Positions 9,790-22,453 of a stretch of 64,000 nucleotides of DNA are shown here, one piece after another; within the stretch, counting starts at the first letter, position 1; the number at the start of each line of letters is the position of its first letter. Where the stretch lies: the NCBI GenBank assembly GCA_023678885.1, contig CM042955.1, positions 23,261,835 through 23,325,834 on the forward strand, in the 5' to 3' direction. A program made the translations under genes and the position numbers. The notes under the pieces are model-generated. The model saw nothing but the letters and a program-made list of their open reading frames with translations. It was not told where the DNA came from and did not search any database. Source of the DNA: Pogostemon cablin. Its lineage: Eukaryota > Streptophyta > Magnoliopsida > Lamiales > Lamiaceae.

Positions 9790-12342
9790 TTTGTACTATT
9801 AGTATGAATTTTTTAAAAATTGTACTGTATATCATACCGGTTGTACGAAACTCTCGGAATTCTTTTGCCTGTCGCAACCCGTTTAAAAAAAATACTATAC
9901 AATGCTAATATCCTTCTCTAATTTAATTATCAATACCTACAAGTTATCTATAATCATTTAATAACTTTTTTTTATAGATATTTATATTTTATAATATTAA
10001 ATTAATACTTATTAAAAATATAAAGAGTTAAACATTGCATATGCTTAACATATGCATTAAGAAAATATTCAAAATAAAAAAATTTGTAATTTTTAATAAT
10101 GATAATAATAAACTAATAAACGTGAATTAATAGTTACTGTTATTGAAATTTGAATAATTATAAATTATAATTTCATCTTATCTTGAAAATACAAGTTATT
10201 GATGAAATATAGTGGAGCCAAAACCTATTTAATTTTAACTATCTTATCTTATATTATATTAAGAGGAAAATAAGTTATTGAATTACATTAAGAGGAATTA
10301 AAAAGGCTAGACTGAAAAAGAAAAACTAAGAAATTAATAATCCTATTAGATTTAAAAAAAAAAAAAAAGAAGAAAGAAAGAAAGAAAGAGTGAAATGAAT
10401 GCATCAACAAATTATTTTTGGAGAGAAAAATAGAAGGCGTTGTTCCCCACCCCTCCCCCTTAATTCTAACAGTTATGTTATTAATGATAATTATTAATCT
10501 CAAAAATCTAGTAACTATTAATTAGGCTGAGACCGTTTGTGAGATGGGTTAAATTAAGTTTATTATTTAGATAAAATATGTTTAATGGTTGTTAAAACAT
10601 GTTTTCTAAAGTATACTGGATGATGCATTAAAGTATGACTTTAATGTTTTATAATTTGATTTATTATTGATATACTTTAATTAACTATAAATAAATAAGC
10701 ATACTAATTTATCTATATAATAAGCATACTATAGTAATGGGTCGACCCGTCTCACATCCGTCTCACAAATAATCCGTCTCAGAAGGGAAAAACTCTTATT
10801 TCAATATTATTATGGTAATAAGGATATATTTGTCAATTAGTATTTATATTTTACCTTAATTATTTTACATATATGCTATTTTCTGGCCAGATTCTGACTA
10901 AATAACATGATCCTTTGTAAATCTTTCTTAAAACATTGGTTACCATTTAACTTGTTCACTGACGGTGAAAAAGATTACACTACCTGTTATTATAAATGTT
11001 TTATAAATGTTTTATATTTTACTGCTTAATATCTGAATTCTGAAAAATATATGTAAATTTAAATAAACAACAATTAATTCAAGATTGTCTCATTTTATAA
11101 TAATTATTATTTTTTGTCTTAATTCTTTTTCGTTTCAAAAGTTGTAAATTTCGGCATCTGTCATTAGCTTTTTAGATAGAAATCGTTAAATGATCAAAAG
11201 AACAAAATAAATTTGAGTTTCAGTATAATATGTTATTAAAATTAAAATTTTGACAGAAAATTATAAGAATGAAATTTGAGTAAAGGGCCCAAGGCAAGAG
11301 TTAAACTCTTTTTTTTTAAAGATAAAATTACCGCTCTGATGCTTATAGTTTGATAACAATTATTTTTAAGATATAGTGACTCACATCTTGTAATAATAAT
11401 ACTACAAATTACAGGAAACTGCGAGCCAAATAGAATATATTATGAACTCACCTTAACCGTTGGATGATTTATGAGTACAACATGAATTGTTAGGACTATT
11501 AGGAAATTTTGGATTAATTCCAATATAATCTAATAGTAATTGTGATGCAATTATATGTAGTGTGGCGGATGGTCGTATTGTGACGGCGGAGAGATCACAC
11601 ATCTGACGATGCCAATTCTTACCATTTTTTTAAACATAACTTTGACCTTTGGTTTCCATTTAGCTTATTCATTGATGGTGAACAAAGTTACGATGAGTGT
11701 TACTATGAAACATATATATAATGAAATAAACAACATTTGATTCAACTTACCTATTTTATTTTATGTGCCCATATATAAAAATCTATAAAGTAGACTCGTA
11801 CTTATATGGACCAAAATATTCTTAAGGGTGTGCACCGACATGTCAATAAAATTGCCGATTTGGCCGAAATCGACATGAGTGGATAAAGAAGGGGCATTAA
11901 AGTTCAAAAGGTTACTACTGAGTAAAATTAATAGGAAAAATTGTTGATTTGTCGGTACAAATTTTAAATAGCAAAGTTCAATTATTTTTTAAATTCTCCC
12001 TTACTTTATTGCTTCAATAAGTACTTGTAGTTTCTATTTTTAAAAGAAAAAATTACACTTTCGATCTCATACTATAAGTTCATTTAATTCTTTTGTCTTT
12101 CTTTTTTCTTCAAAAAGTTACCATTTTGGTTCTTATAGTTAACTTTTTAGATTGAAACAGTTAAATTCAATAAAATAAACTAAATAAAGGGTAAGAATAT
12201 TAAATGATTTTCATTCAAAAGTAAACTGATGAGACAAAAATTGCAACTTTTGAAAAAAAAAACAAAAACGAAAACAAAAATAAAAAAAGAGAGACTGTTC
12301 GTACAATGTTAAATTAAAAGTGCAATCATCCCATTACTATGA
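9790..12342. repeat. 2.5-kb tandem unit, copy A
   Basis: The unit starts ttttgtactattagtatgaa and runs to the start of copy B at 12343. It is AT-rich and non-coding. It contains a GTCGACC-type MITE, an A-rich/GAAA tract (about 10351-10390), and a more GC-rich core near 11565 (tgtggcggatgg...gtgacggcggagag) that also opens the third copy. Small indels distinguish it from copy B. It could be a non-autonomous element, but I see no LTR or inverted ends. Confidence 0.65.
10531..10785. mobile_element. MITE-like repeat with GTCGACC ends, copy 2
   Basis: Related to 6476-6703. Left end gaccgtttgtgagatggg, right end gggtcgacccgtctcacatccgtctcacaaa. It lies within tandem unit A and has a counterpart in unit B, so it was inserted before the tandem duplication. 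Confidence 0.5.
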
Positions 12343-14790
12343 ATTTTGTACTATTAGTATGAATTTTTGAAAAATTATATTGTATATCATACCGGTTGTA
12401 CGAAACTCTCGGATTTCTTTTGCCTGTCGCAACCAGTTTAAAAAATACTATACAATGCTCATATCCTTCTCTAATTTAATTATCAATACCCACAAGTTAT
12501 CTATAATCATTTAATACCTTTTTTATAGATATTTATATTTTATAATATTAAATTAATACTTATTAAAAATATAGAGTTACACATTACATATGCTTAACAT
12601 ACATTACGAAAACATTCAAAATAAAAAAAATGGTAATTTTTAATAATGATAATAATAAACTAATAAACTTTATTAATCGTTACTGTTATTGAAAATTTTG
12701 AAAAATTATAAATTATAATCTCATCTTATCTTGAAAATACAAGTCATTGATGAAATATAGTGGAGCCAAAACATATTTAATTTTAACTATCTTATCTTAT
12801 ATTAAGAGGAAAATAAGTTATTGAATTATATTAAGAGGAATTAAAAAGGCTAGACTGAAAAAGAAAAACTAAGAAATTAATACTCCTATTAGATTTAAAA
12901 AAAAAAAAGAAAGAAAGAAAGAGTGAAATGAATGCATCAACAAATTATTTTGGGAGAGAAAAATAGAAGGCGTTGTTCCCCCACCCCTCCCCCTTAATTC
13001 TAACAGTTATGTTATTAATGATAATTATTAATCTCAAAAATCTAATAACTATTAATTAGGAGGGATAGAGCACTGTGAGACGTTACTTAGATGTGATCGT
13101 TTGTAAGACGTGTTAAAGTATGTCTATTATTTAGATAAATTATTTTTAATGGTTGTTAAAGTATGTTTTCTAAAGTATGCTGGATGGTGCATTAAAGTAT
13201 GATTTAATGTATTATAATTTGATTTATTATTGACATATTTTAACTATAAATAATCATACTATAGTGATGGGTCGACCCGTCTCATATCCGTCTCACAAGA
13301 GAGTAACTCTTACTTTAATATTATTATTATTATGGTAATAAGGATATATTTGTTAATTAGTATTTATATTTTACCTTAATTTACATAAATGTCATTTTTT
13401 GGTTGGCCAGATTCTGGCTAGATAGCAGGATCCTTTGTAAATCTTTTTTAAAACATTGGTTTCCGTTTAACTTGTTCACTGACGGTGAAAAAGATTACAC
13501 TAACTGTTACTATAAATGTTTATGTTTTATTGCTTAATATGTGAATTCTGAAATATATATGTAAATTTAAATAAACAACAATTAAAATTCAAGATTGTCT
13601 CATTTTATAATAATAATTATTTTTTGTCTTAATTCTTTTTGGTTTCAAAAGTTGTAAATTTCGGCATCTGTCATTGGCTTTTTAGATAGAAATCGTTAAA
13701 TAATCAAAACAACAAAATAAATCTGAGTTTTGATATGACATGTTGATTAAAAAATTTTGAAAGAAAATTATAAGAATTAAATTTGAGTTAAGGGCGGGCA
13801 AGAGTTAAACTCTCTTTTTTAAGACGTAATTCTTATAGTTCGATAACAATCATTTTTAATATACAATGACTCGCATCTTGTAATAATTTTACTACAAACT
13901 ACAGGAAACTGCGAACCAAATGGAATATATTATGAACTCACCTTAACCATTTTGGATGATTTATGAGTACAACATGAATTGTTAGGACTATTAGGAAATT
14001 TTGGATTAATTCCAATATAATCTAATAATTGTGATGCAATTATATGTCGTGTGGCGGATGGCCGTATTGTGACGGCGGAGAGATCACACATCTTATGATG
14101 CCAATTGTTACCATTTTTTTAAACATAACTTTGACCTTTGGTTTCCATTTAGCTTGTTCATTGACGGTGAACAAAGTTACGATGAGTGTTACTATGAAAC
14201 ATATATATAATGAAATAAAAAACATTTGATTCAACTTATGTATTTTATTTTATGTTCTAATATATAAAAATGTCAAGGACCAAAATATTCTTAAGAGTGT
14301 GTACCGACATGTCAATAAAATTGTCGATTTGGAAATCGACATGAGTGGATAAAGAAAGGGGCATTAAAGTTCAAAAGGTATTGAGTAAAATTCATAGAAA
14401 AATTGTTGATTTGTTCGTACAGATTTTAAATAGCAAAGTTTAATTATTTTTTAATTTCTCCCTTATTTTATTGCTTCAATAAGTACTTGTAGTTTCTATT
14501 TTCAAAAGAAAAAATTGTACTTTTTGATCTCATAATATCAGTTTCGTTTAATTTTTTTTCTTTCTTTTTTTTCAAAAAGTTATTGGTTTTTATAGTTAAC
14601 TTTTTAGATGGAAACAGTTAAATTCAATAAAATAAACTAAATAAAGGGTAAGAATATTAAATGATTTTCATTCAAAAGTAAATTGATGAGACAAAAATTG
14701 CAACTTTTGAAAAAAATAAAGAAAGAAAGAGACTGTTCGTATAAGATTAAATTAAAAGTGCAATCATCCCATTATTAAAATCCAACCCTA
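12343..14790. repeat. 2.5-kb tandem unit, copy B
   Basis: Collinear with 9790-12342 from the phrase ttttgtactattagtatgaa onward and highly similar, with scattered substitutions and small indels. It continues past the point where copy A stops (…gcaatcatcccatta) into ttaaaatccaaccctagcataacccaattag, which is also present in copy C. B and C therefore keep the original right-hand junction, and A is joined to B by the duplication. Confidence 0.65.
13091..13300. mobile_element. MITE-like repeat with GTCGACC ends, copy 3
   Basis: The counterpart in tandem unit B of 10531-10785. Left end gatcgtttgtaagacgtg (after a short diverged flank), right end gggtcgacccgtctcatatccgtctcacaa. Confidence 0.5.
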
Positions 14791-15371
14791 GCATAACCCA
14801 ATTAGCTTGCCTCGTGCATGTATTTAAAATGTCATTCCACATAACACATGAGTCTCATGAATTATCTTGATTTCCATTTAGCTTGTTTGCTGACGCTAAA
14901 AGAATAAATACAATACGTGTCACTATACTTGTCTTGTCATGTAGGGCCGGCCCTACAATTTAAGGGCCCATAGAAAAATATAAGATTGAGACCCTTATTT
15001 TTTTTAATATGTAATAAAAATATTTTACAAAAAATAATATTATGATTAATATATATTTTTTTTCACATGATAGCCCAATTAAACATTTAAATACTAATGT
15101 TGATATAAAGCATGTCAAGCAAGGATTAATTATTGAAAATTTTTAGATCTTCTAGCATTTTTTGAAGCAAAGCCGTCAATAAGATCTTCAAAATTAAGTT
15201 TATTCAACATTTCATTTTCTATGCATAAAATTACTAGCCCATTTAATCTCCTTGAGACATAGTTGAACGCAAATAAGTCTTTATCAATTTCAAATTCGAA
15301 AAACTTCTTTCTACCAATGCCACGGTAATGGATATAGTTGTAATATTCTATAAGCAATTGAAATATTAGGA

Positions 15372-15752
15372 AGAATAAATATCAAAATTGGTTCTATAAG
15401 TATGGCAATTCCAATTATAGTCATTTTTTATTTGCAATTATCAATTTTGGTCCTTTTTTGTCCACTTTTAGTCTTTTTTGTCCAAATTTAGTCTTTTTTT
15501 CCACTTTTAGTCCTTTTTGTCCAAATTTACTCCTTTATGTTAAAAAAATATCCAAAAATGGTCTGAAAGTGTATATATTTAGGACTAAAAGTGGACAAAA
15601 AAAGATCAAATTTTGAAAAAATGACCAAAAGGACTAAAACTGGACCAAAATGACTAAAACTGGATAAAAATGACCAAAATTGAGAATTACATAAAAAAAT
15701 GACTAAAGTTAGAATCCGTCATATTTACAGGACTAATTTTGATATTTACCTA
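15372..15752. mobile_element. Palindromic MITE inserted in the hAT transposase gene
   Basis: Both ends carry nearly the same sequence in inverted orientation (left aataaatatcaaaattggtt, right aactaattttgatatttacc with tail). The interior is a run of inverted units of the type tccacttttagtcc and ggactaaaagtgga, so the whole 380 bp can fold back. It splits the C-terminal hAT dimerisation region from the rest of the transposase gene. Confidence 0.65.
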
Positions 15753-17639
15753 TTAAGAAAACAATCCATAGTTTTTACAAACTCAAGAACATCAATGGCT
15801 GAATTTGATTCTGGTGGTAAACATATATGTTTTCAATACTTGAAATTCAGAAAATAAATCATGAGCATCAATGTTAGATTTATCATTATGTGTAAGAGCA
15901 AGTTGAAGATTGATGCAACTTTTACGTAATTCATCATCATCTAATGAAACCAATTTCTTAGGATAAAACATAAAACCAAAAATATTCTCAAAGACTTCCA
16001 ATTGTTCAAACCTACTCTTTAAAGATGAAATAGCAACATCAACTATTACAATTAAATAATTGATCCTAAAAGACTCCTCAGGTGATAATGAATTATCTTC
16101 AGTATTGTTTTCATCAAATTGTTTCTTCGTATGTGTTTTATGCTTTTGAACATAAATATGATCAATTTCCAATTTAGATGCAAGTCCTTTAGCTAATATC
16201 ATAGAACATTGAAAGCCTTCTTCTCTATATATTTCAAAATAAGAAACCAATCTTTTCAAAATAGTTATTACAACATCAATTTCCATATCCTCAGATTGCA
16301 ATTTTTTGCTAACCAAGTCAACTTTTTTTAAAATATTGTGCCAAATAGTCATGCCTAACAAAAATTCAAAATTTTCACGCTCATGTATTGCTAAAGATTC
16401 AGCCTCACTCTTAGTTTTGCATCTTCACTAACTCTTGATAACTCATAATGCATTTCTTATCTTATTTAGTTGAGTAATTATGGTTGTAATACTATTAATA
16501 TGACTTTCCATCTTGTTGTAGACAAAGATTTCAAAGTTAAATGGTGAATATGATTAAATAAAATCTGCCATCTTTTTGTTGAACTAGAAAATAAAGTATA
16601 TATGTGTTACAAAACTCTAAAAAATGAAACATCTTTAACACAAGATTTTGCCATGTCACAAATAGTCAAATTTAGAGAATGACTTGCACATGGCATATAA
16701 CATGCTCTAGATTTCTAGTAATCGTTTTTGTACACTTTGATTTTTTTTCCTTTCATATTGGAGCCATTATCATAACCTTCTCCTCTCACATCATCAATAT
16801 CAAGCTTATGAGTTTGTAAGATTGATTGAAATTCATTAAAATGTCCTAATCCAAATGTATCATCCACTTCAAAAAAATCTATAAAGTATTATTCTATTTT
16901 TGCAAGAAGACCCGACATATTCACACAATGAATTATCATTGTCATTTATTCATGATGACTTATATCTGAAGTGCAATCAAGTATCACAGAAAAATACTTT
17001 GCCTCTTTGATTTTTTCAATAATAGCACATCTCACTTTAGAGGCCAACATAAGTATTAATTCATTTTGAATTTTATGACTAAGGTAATGATAATGAATCT
17101 CTTTGTTTTGAATACGCCTAAAATGTTCTTGCATAACCAAATCAAATTCTAAAATTAGTTCAAGTAGTCCAAAAAAGTTTCTATTATTTTCTTGATAAAT
17201 CTTTTCATTGTCACCACGAAAAGCCAAATTACGCTTTACAAGACATTTTATGATAGAAATTATTCTTATTAAAACAAGTTTCCAATGTTCTTTCTCTTTC
17301 TTAATATTCATTTGTATCTCTTTATCAATAGTTTCATGTTTTTTAAGTTGAAATTGCAAATTAATCCAAGTTTTCATGTTGGTTATATGCTCAATATTGT
17401 TTTCATATTTTCTTAGTCTTTCACCCAAACGTTTCCAATCATTAACACCTTCATTTGCAAGCAAGCTGTAATTGTTAACCGATTTGAATAATTTGCAACA
17501 AAAACAATATACTTTATCAACATCTTTTGAATACACAAGCCATTTCCTATCTTGATTTTCCCCATTAGGTAATTTTCTTGTATAATGAGAAATTGAGAAG
17601 TGCCTAAAAAGTGCATCTCGAGGAAACTCGAAAATAATT

Positions 17640-17870
17640 TCTCTTATTAAACCTTTTTCTACCAAATATCTCTTAGTTTATTATCAAGGTTATTCCAAGC
17701 TCTTGGATCGTACATATTTAGAACATAATGAGTTGGTTGTAGTTCGAGGAAACTCGAAAATAATTTCTCTTATTGAACCTTTTTCTACCAAAATATCTCT
17801 TAGTTTATTATCAAGGTTATTCCAAGCTCTTGGATCGTACATATTTAGAACATAATGAGTTGGTTGTAGT
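17640..17870. repeat. About 125-bp direct duplication inside the hAT coding remnant
   Basis: The segment cctttttctaccaaa...ttggttgtagttcgaggaaactcgaaaataatttctcttatt is present twice in a row. The encoded phrase with YDPRAWNNLDNKLRDILVEKG and REIIFEFPR is therefore repeated. It is a local tandem duplication in an already non-functional gene. Confidence 0.65.
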
Positions 17871-18134
17871 TCATTTTCATTCTCAATTATATTCTCGATT
17901 GTATTCTCATTTTCTTTCAATATTTCTTCATCCTACTCTTTTTTATCATCAACTGTATTATCAATTTCTTTATTTAAAATTTTATTATCATTTTCTGTAA
18001 ATTCAAGATGTTCATTAGGTATATCATTGTTCATTTCTTCTTCGTCATTTGTATCAACTGAATCTACAATTGAAGTATTTGGTTTAAAAAATTTATCAAG
18101 AACATCTTTTTGAAGATTCTTAATACTGTACACG

Positions 18135-18654
18135 AATTAATTAATTTCTTTACTTTTTTTTTCTAATGTTTAGAAAATCAATATAGAATCCCAAATATCT
18201 ATCTTCAATACAACAAAAGAAGCTTTGAGGGAATACCCTTCTAAACGTGTAAACTACAGACGAAGGTGTTGTGCGTTTGTACATCTCTGATTTATTCAAT
18301 CAAATCAGCTATGGGTTGCTTAGAAAAGAGTTGATCTTGACAATGAGTTGCTGTGAAGAAAATATCGAGTAAAACTCTCACAAGTAGAAAAACCCTAGAG
18401 GAAGAAGGATCGGTGGTGGAGGATAGGAGTTGAATATATACATCCGTAATAATCTGGAAATTAATTCATTAATGATTAAGGGTATTTATGGGTTAATAAA
18501 TAAGAATATTTTATATATTTACAAGGTATGTTTAAGTAAAATTGGAGGTGCGAATAGTCGGATTTTTTTTTTACCAATACCTCAAAGGAATTCTAATAAT
18601 ATTTTAATAATGCAACGTGTCACTATTTGGATTTAATACTATATATTTACAATG
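18135..18654. other. Non-coding stretch, nothing recognised
   Basis: About 500 bases to the right of the hAT N-terminus with no coding pattern. It contains ordinary mixed-composition DNA such as aaaaccctagaggaagaaggatc, possibly the hAT 5' untranslated region, since the transposase reads leftward from here. No TATA box could be assigned. Confidence 0.35.
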
Positions 18655-18914
18655 CTCTCTTCGTCCTACCGCAGATGAAACATTTTTTATAGTAGATTAA
18701 GTGATATAATATTTAATGGGTAGTTGAGGGTAGTTGAGGTGAGAGAAATAATATTTTAATGTATAGTGAGTAGGTGTATTAGTATGGTGTATTGGTCCCA
18801 TGAAGATATATTAATTATTTTGTGTGCGTCTCATTTACTAAGAAGGGAAATGCATATTTTGTGTTGGGACAAACGAAAATGATAAAATGCACTACTTACT
18901 GTGGGATGGAGGGA
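18655..18914. mobile_element. Stowaway-type MITE (260 bp)
   Basis: Left end CTCTCTTCGTCCTACCGCAGA and right end TACTGTGGGATGGAGGGAG are imperfect inverses; TA follows at 18915-18916 (left flank TG). The interior, with agtgagtaggtgtattagtatggtg, is shared with other members at 37768, 58912 and 61984. Confidence 0.65.
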
Positions 18915-19116
18915 GTAATATGTATTAAGTGTGTACCTAATAGTAATTATTCATAATAAATTTATTATTATTTTTAAAGTTATATAAATAATTAAACATA
19001 ACTAATTATATAATTCATATAATAATGATTGAATAATTAAAATATGAATAAAATAAAACATAAATAATATTAAAAATTCAAAATTATTAACAAACTCGAT
19101 TAACTCTGTGTCATTT

Positions 19117-19290
19117 GATACATTATCTCTTGTGCCACACTGTTAGATGGACAACACGTAGGAGGGAGAAACTATACCCTAAAACTTAAACCCTAGGGGC
19201 AATGGTTGAATCTCTATTTCTCCCTCAAACGTGTCAATCACTTAACATATGACACAGAAAATAATGTACAAAAATGGCGCAAAAAATCCG
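19117..19290. mobile_element. MITE-like repeat with GTGTCACA ends, copy 1
   Basis: Left end tgatacattatctcttgtgccacac and right end tgacacagaaaataatgtaca are inverted partners. A second copy lies at 59818-59990 with the same ends and the shared phrase tggcgca-aaaatccg. Non-coding. Confidence 0.5.
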
Positions 19291-19467
19291 ATGCTCTATC
19301 GTGTTAAAAATTAAATTCAACCTCACAAAGCTTTGGAGTTTCAAATTAATAATAATCTCAACAGTAACGCCACATTAATTACTTTAAATTCATTGCCTTC
19401 CAAAATTTTTACTCCACAAAAGTGTAGGGTGAGGCTTGCGCCGGACGCACGTCGTGCGCCTTTACAA

Positions 19468-19853
19468 CTAGATTAGTATGACTGAATGGAATAAAAGGGG
19501 AATGGAATGAACTTATGAATAGAATAATAATAGGAATGGAATGATTAAAAATAATTTTTATTATAATTAGTATGATTCAGGAATAACTCAAGTAATATAA
19601 TTTGTATTCCTTAATAATTTCAATCTCATTAATAGTACTTTTGCAATATTACATTTAAATTTAATTTATTTAAAATATTAAATTAATTTAAATTTTAATG
19701 AAGATTTTATACATTTAATAATTATTGAAAAATATTAAATTATAAATAAAATAAAATATTAATATTTTTAAAATATAAATAAAATTTAGAATACAAATAA
19801 AAAAATTTATATATATTGAAAAAATATTAAACTATGTATAAAAATTATATTTA

Positions 19854-19909
<56 letters not shown>

Positions 19910-20450
19910 ATTAATAATATTAATTTTTTATATATAATTTACTAATTTTTATTTTAAATAAATATTAAAATAATTATATATATTTATATTTAAATTTTTT
20001 AAGAATTTAATTTAATTATATATTTTTTACCTATTTGAGTATATAAAAATATTTAATTTTTTATTTAAATTTTAAATGATTTATTATTTTATTTTTTATT
20101 AAATAATTTAATACAAATAATTATAATAAATATTACTACATGTTAAGTAGAAAAATAGTAACATATTTATAATTATATAAATAAATATTGTATAAATTAA
20201 AATAATATTATTTATAATTATATATATGTGAGTGAGAGGGTAGGGTAGGGTAGGGTGGGGTGGGGGAAAGGAGGGAATGGAATGGGCAATACCATGGGAT
20301 GAGAGGAATGCCCATTCCCATATGTAAGGAATACACATTCATTTGAAATTGTGATTCATATTACTAAAAGCATACCAATAAAAGAGATGGAAATATAATT
20401 AGGAATGACGATTCTATTCCCACCCTATTCCATCATACCAATCACGCCCT
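19468..20450. mobile_element. AT-rich terminal-inverted-repeat element (about 980 bp), non-autonomous
   Basis: Left end gattagtatgactgaatgga and inverted right end gattggtatgatggaatagg match over more than 20 bases. Between them there is no coding frame, only AT-rich DNA with an AT microsatellite and a G-rich stretch (20228-20275). The superfamily is not assigned and no target duplication was found, so exact ends are uncertain. Confidence 0.5.
19860..19907. repeat. (AT)n microsatellite
   Basis: About 24 uninterrupted AT dinucleotides inside the terminal-inverted-repeat element. Confidence 0.95.
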
Positions 20451-20453
20451 TAG

Positions 20454-20818
20454 AATTTAGTATTATGGATAAGGGTGTATTATTTTGTACTAAAAGTTAT
20501 ACACTTTAATTAATAAGGGTATATCATTTTATTCTAAAGAGTATACACTTTTCATTATATTTTTTATTTTTCTTCAAAAAATAAAGGGTACATATCTTTA
20601 TACTAAATGATATATAATTTAACACAAAATTTTAAAGGCACACATGTGATTTCTTGTGACCAGGGGCACACAAGTTGTTGTCAAATTTGTAAACACTATA
20701 AATAGTGTGGCTATATATTAATGACTGAATAAAGGAGAGTAATAATAATTAAATAAAAAGGTAATTAAAAATGAAAAAGGCAGTGATGAGTTTATATGTG
20801 ATCATTACAGCAGTGATG
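20454..20818. other. Non-coding AT-rich spacer
   Basis: No gene or repeat recognised. It contains short direct repeats of the type gggtgtattattttgtactaaa / gggtatatcattttattctaaa / gggtacatatctttatactaaa (about 20470-20610), an old three-copy tandem of roughly 60 bp. Confidence 0.4.
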
Positions 20819-21916
20819 ATTTGTAAATTGTAATGTGGCGGATGGCCGTATTGTGACGGCGGAGCTTTCACGAGATCACACATCTGATGATGCCAATCGT
20901 TACCATTTTTGTAAACATAACTTTGAACTTAATTTGGTTTCCATTTAGCTTGTTCATTGATACTGAACAAAGTTACGATGAATGTTACTATGAGTGTCTT
21001 TACCATTATTAATTTCTGAAACATATATATAATGAAATAAACAACATTTGATACAAAGTTACGATGAGTGTTAATATGATTGTCTTTACCATTATTAATT
21101 TCTGAAATATATATATATATAATGAAATAAACAACATTTGATACAATGTATTTTATTTTATTTGCCAATTTATAAAAATGTTTGAAGTAGAGATGTAAAA
21201 AACATTACCATCACTACATCCCATAACTTATTATCAAAATTACCTAAATGGTACATATAAAGACCAAAATACTTTTAAGGGCGGTGTGTATACCGACATG
21301 TCAATAAAGTCGCCGATTTGAAAATCGACATGAGTGGATAAAGAAAGGGGCATTAAAGTCCAAAAGGTATCTACCGAGTAAAGTTGATAGAAAAATTGTT
21401 GATTTGTTGGTACAGATTTTGAACAACAAAGTTTAATTATTTTTTAAAAGTGCTCCCTTATTTTATTGCTTCACTAAGTACTTGTAGTTTCTATTTTAAA
21501 AGAAAAAAAATTGCAATTTTGATCTCATAATATCAGTTTTATTTAATTCTTTTGTCTTTTTTTTTTCAAAAAGTTACAATTTTGGTTCTTATTATTAGTT
21601 TTTTTAAAAAGCGTAAGAATATTAAATGATTTTCATTCAAAAGTAAACTGCAGAGACAAAAATTGCAACTTTCAAGAAAAAAAAGAAAAAGAAAGAGAGA
21701 GAGACTGTTCGAATAAGATTAAATTAAAAGTGCAATCATCCCATTATTAAAATCCAACCCTGGCATAACCCAATTAGCTTGCCTCGTGCATGTATTTAAA
21801 GTGTTATTCAACATAACACATGAGTCTCATGAATTGGTACTTTGGTTTCCATTTAGCTTGCTCGCTGACGCTAAAAGAATAAATACAATACGTGTCAATA
21901 TACTCGTCTTGTCATG
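20819..21916. repeat. Partial third copy (C) of the 2.5-kb unit
   Basis: Matches copy B from about 14030 to 14940, opening with the GC-richer core gtggcggatggccgtattgtg and closing at cgtcttgtcatg. It carries an extra internal duplication of the phrase gttacgatgagtgtta...aacaacatttgata (20960-21150) and an AT run. Its right edge is exactly where the hAT element interrupts copy B, so it shows the empty site. Confidence 0.65.
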
Positions 21917-22453
21917 GCTCAAATGGTGGATTTAATTGATAATTAATATTGTTTTCATCACGCTACTTGTAAAATATAACAGGGGAAGCACCGTCATGAA
22001 AACGTGAAAAAGAGGGAGCTGGGAAGAGAGAGCGCCATGAGAATTCAGAATTGAGAGAGCTAGAAAAGAGAGCAGCTAAAGAGAAGAGCAAGGAGAGAAC
22101 GTGGGAATGAAATGTATTAAAATTAGGGTTAGAAAATCCTTATAAATGTCGGGTCAACAAAATAAATTGGGTAGCGTTGACTCAATTGTTGTACCATTAT
22201 TTGCGAGTTGAATTCCCTGTTACATTTTCGGTGTTTCATTGGTGTTTCATAATATAAAAAAATTATACCCTACAAATGACCATTAAACCCTTAGGGCAAG
22301 TATTGAATTTTGGGCATTGATGACATGTGGCAATTATTTAATTAGTGGAATAGGAGATGAAACACCATTGTGGAACAGGTGATCCCATTTGCATTGTTAT
22401 ACACTAGAAATTGTCAAATGAGAATGATTTTTTTTTATACGTGAAAAATGGTG
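21917..22453. other. Non-coding spacer with a MITE-like unit
   Basis: No coding region. A purine-rich run (gagagagctagaaaagagagcagc, 22000-22110) is followed by a MITE-like unit listed separately at 22216-22380. Confidence 0.4.
22216..22380. mobile_element. MITE-like repeat with GGTGTTTCAT ends
   Basis: Left end ccctgttacattttcggtgtttcat and inverted right end acctgttccacaatggtgtttcat match over about 25 bases with few changes. Non-coding; the superfamily could be hAT or Mutator-like. Confidence 0.45.

Larger units (their letters stand above)
14941..18134 (-). mobile_element. hAT transposon remnant with TTF-type transposase
   Basis: The left edge is sharp. The tandem-unit sequence ...cttgtcatg is followed here by tagggccggccctac, while in copy C it continues directly into host-like sequence (21917). 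The GGGCCGGCCC palindrome resembles hAT-type ends. The transposase pseudogene lies on the minus strand inside. I could not find a matching right-hand inverted end near 18134-18650, so the right boundary is only the start of the coding remnant. Confidence 0.6.
15130..18134 (-). pseudogene. hAT transposase, TTF zinc finger/DUF4371/hAT dimerisation type, broken
   Basis: Order from the N-terminus (right): an acidic leader ending near 17933; a phrase HYVLNMYDPRAWNNLD (17690-17920); a TTF-type zinc finger with YSKDVDKVYCFCCKLF (about 17470-17560); a DUF4371 segment with AKYFSVILDCTSDISHHE ending at 16946, then traces with GYDNGSNMKGK near 16790; a helical middle (15792-16361); and a C-terminal hAT dimerisation motif with VERSFSNLKLIKTYLRSTM and LNGLVILCIENEMLNKL (15130-15330). 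Proteins of this build are usually listed as zinc finger MYM-type protein 1-like. At least five frame breaks and a MITE insertion (15372-15752) make it non-functional. A domesticated gene is unlikely given these breaks. Confidence 0.8.

Noticed and set aside
20228..20270. Telomere-like tract (tagggtagggtagggtgggg)
   Set aside because: Only three or four irregular units, not the plant TTTAGGG repeat, and inside a terminal-inverted-repeat element.
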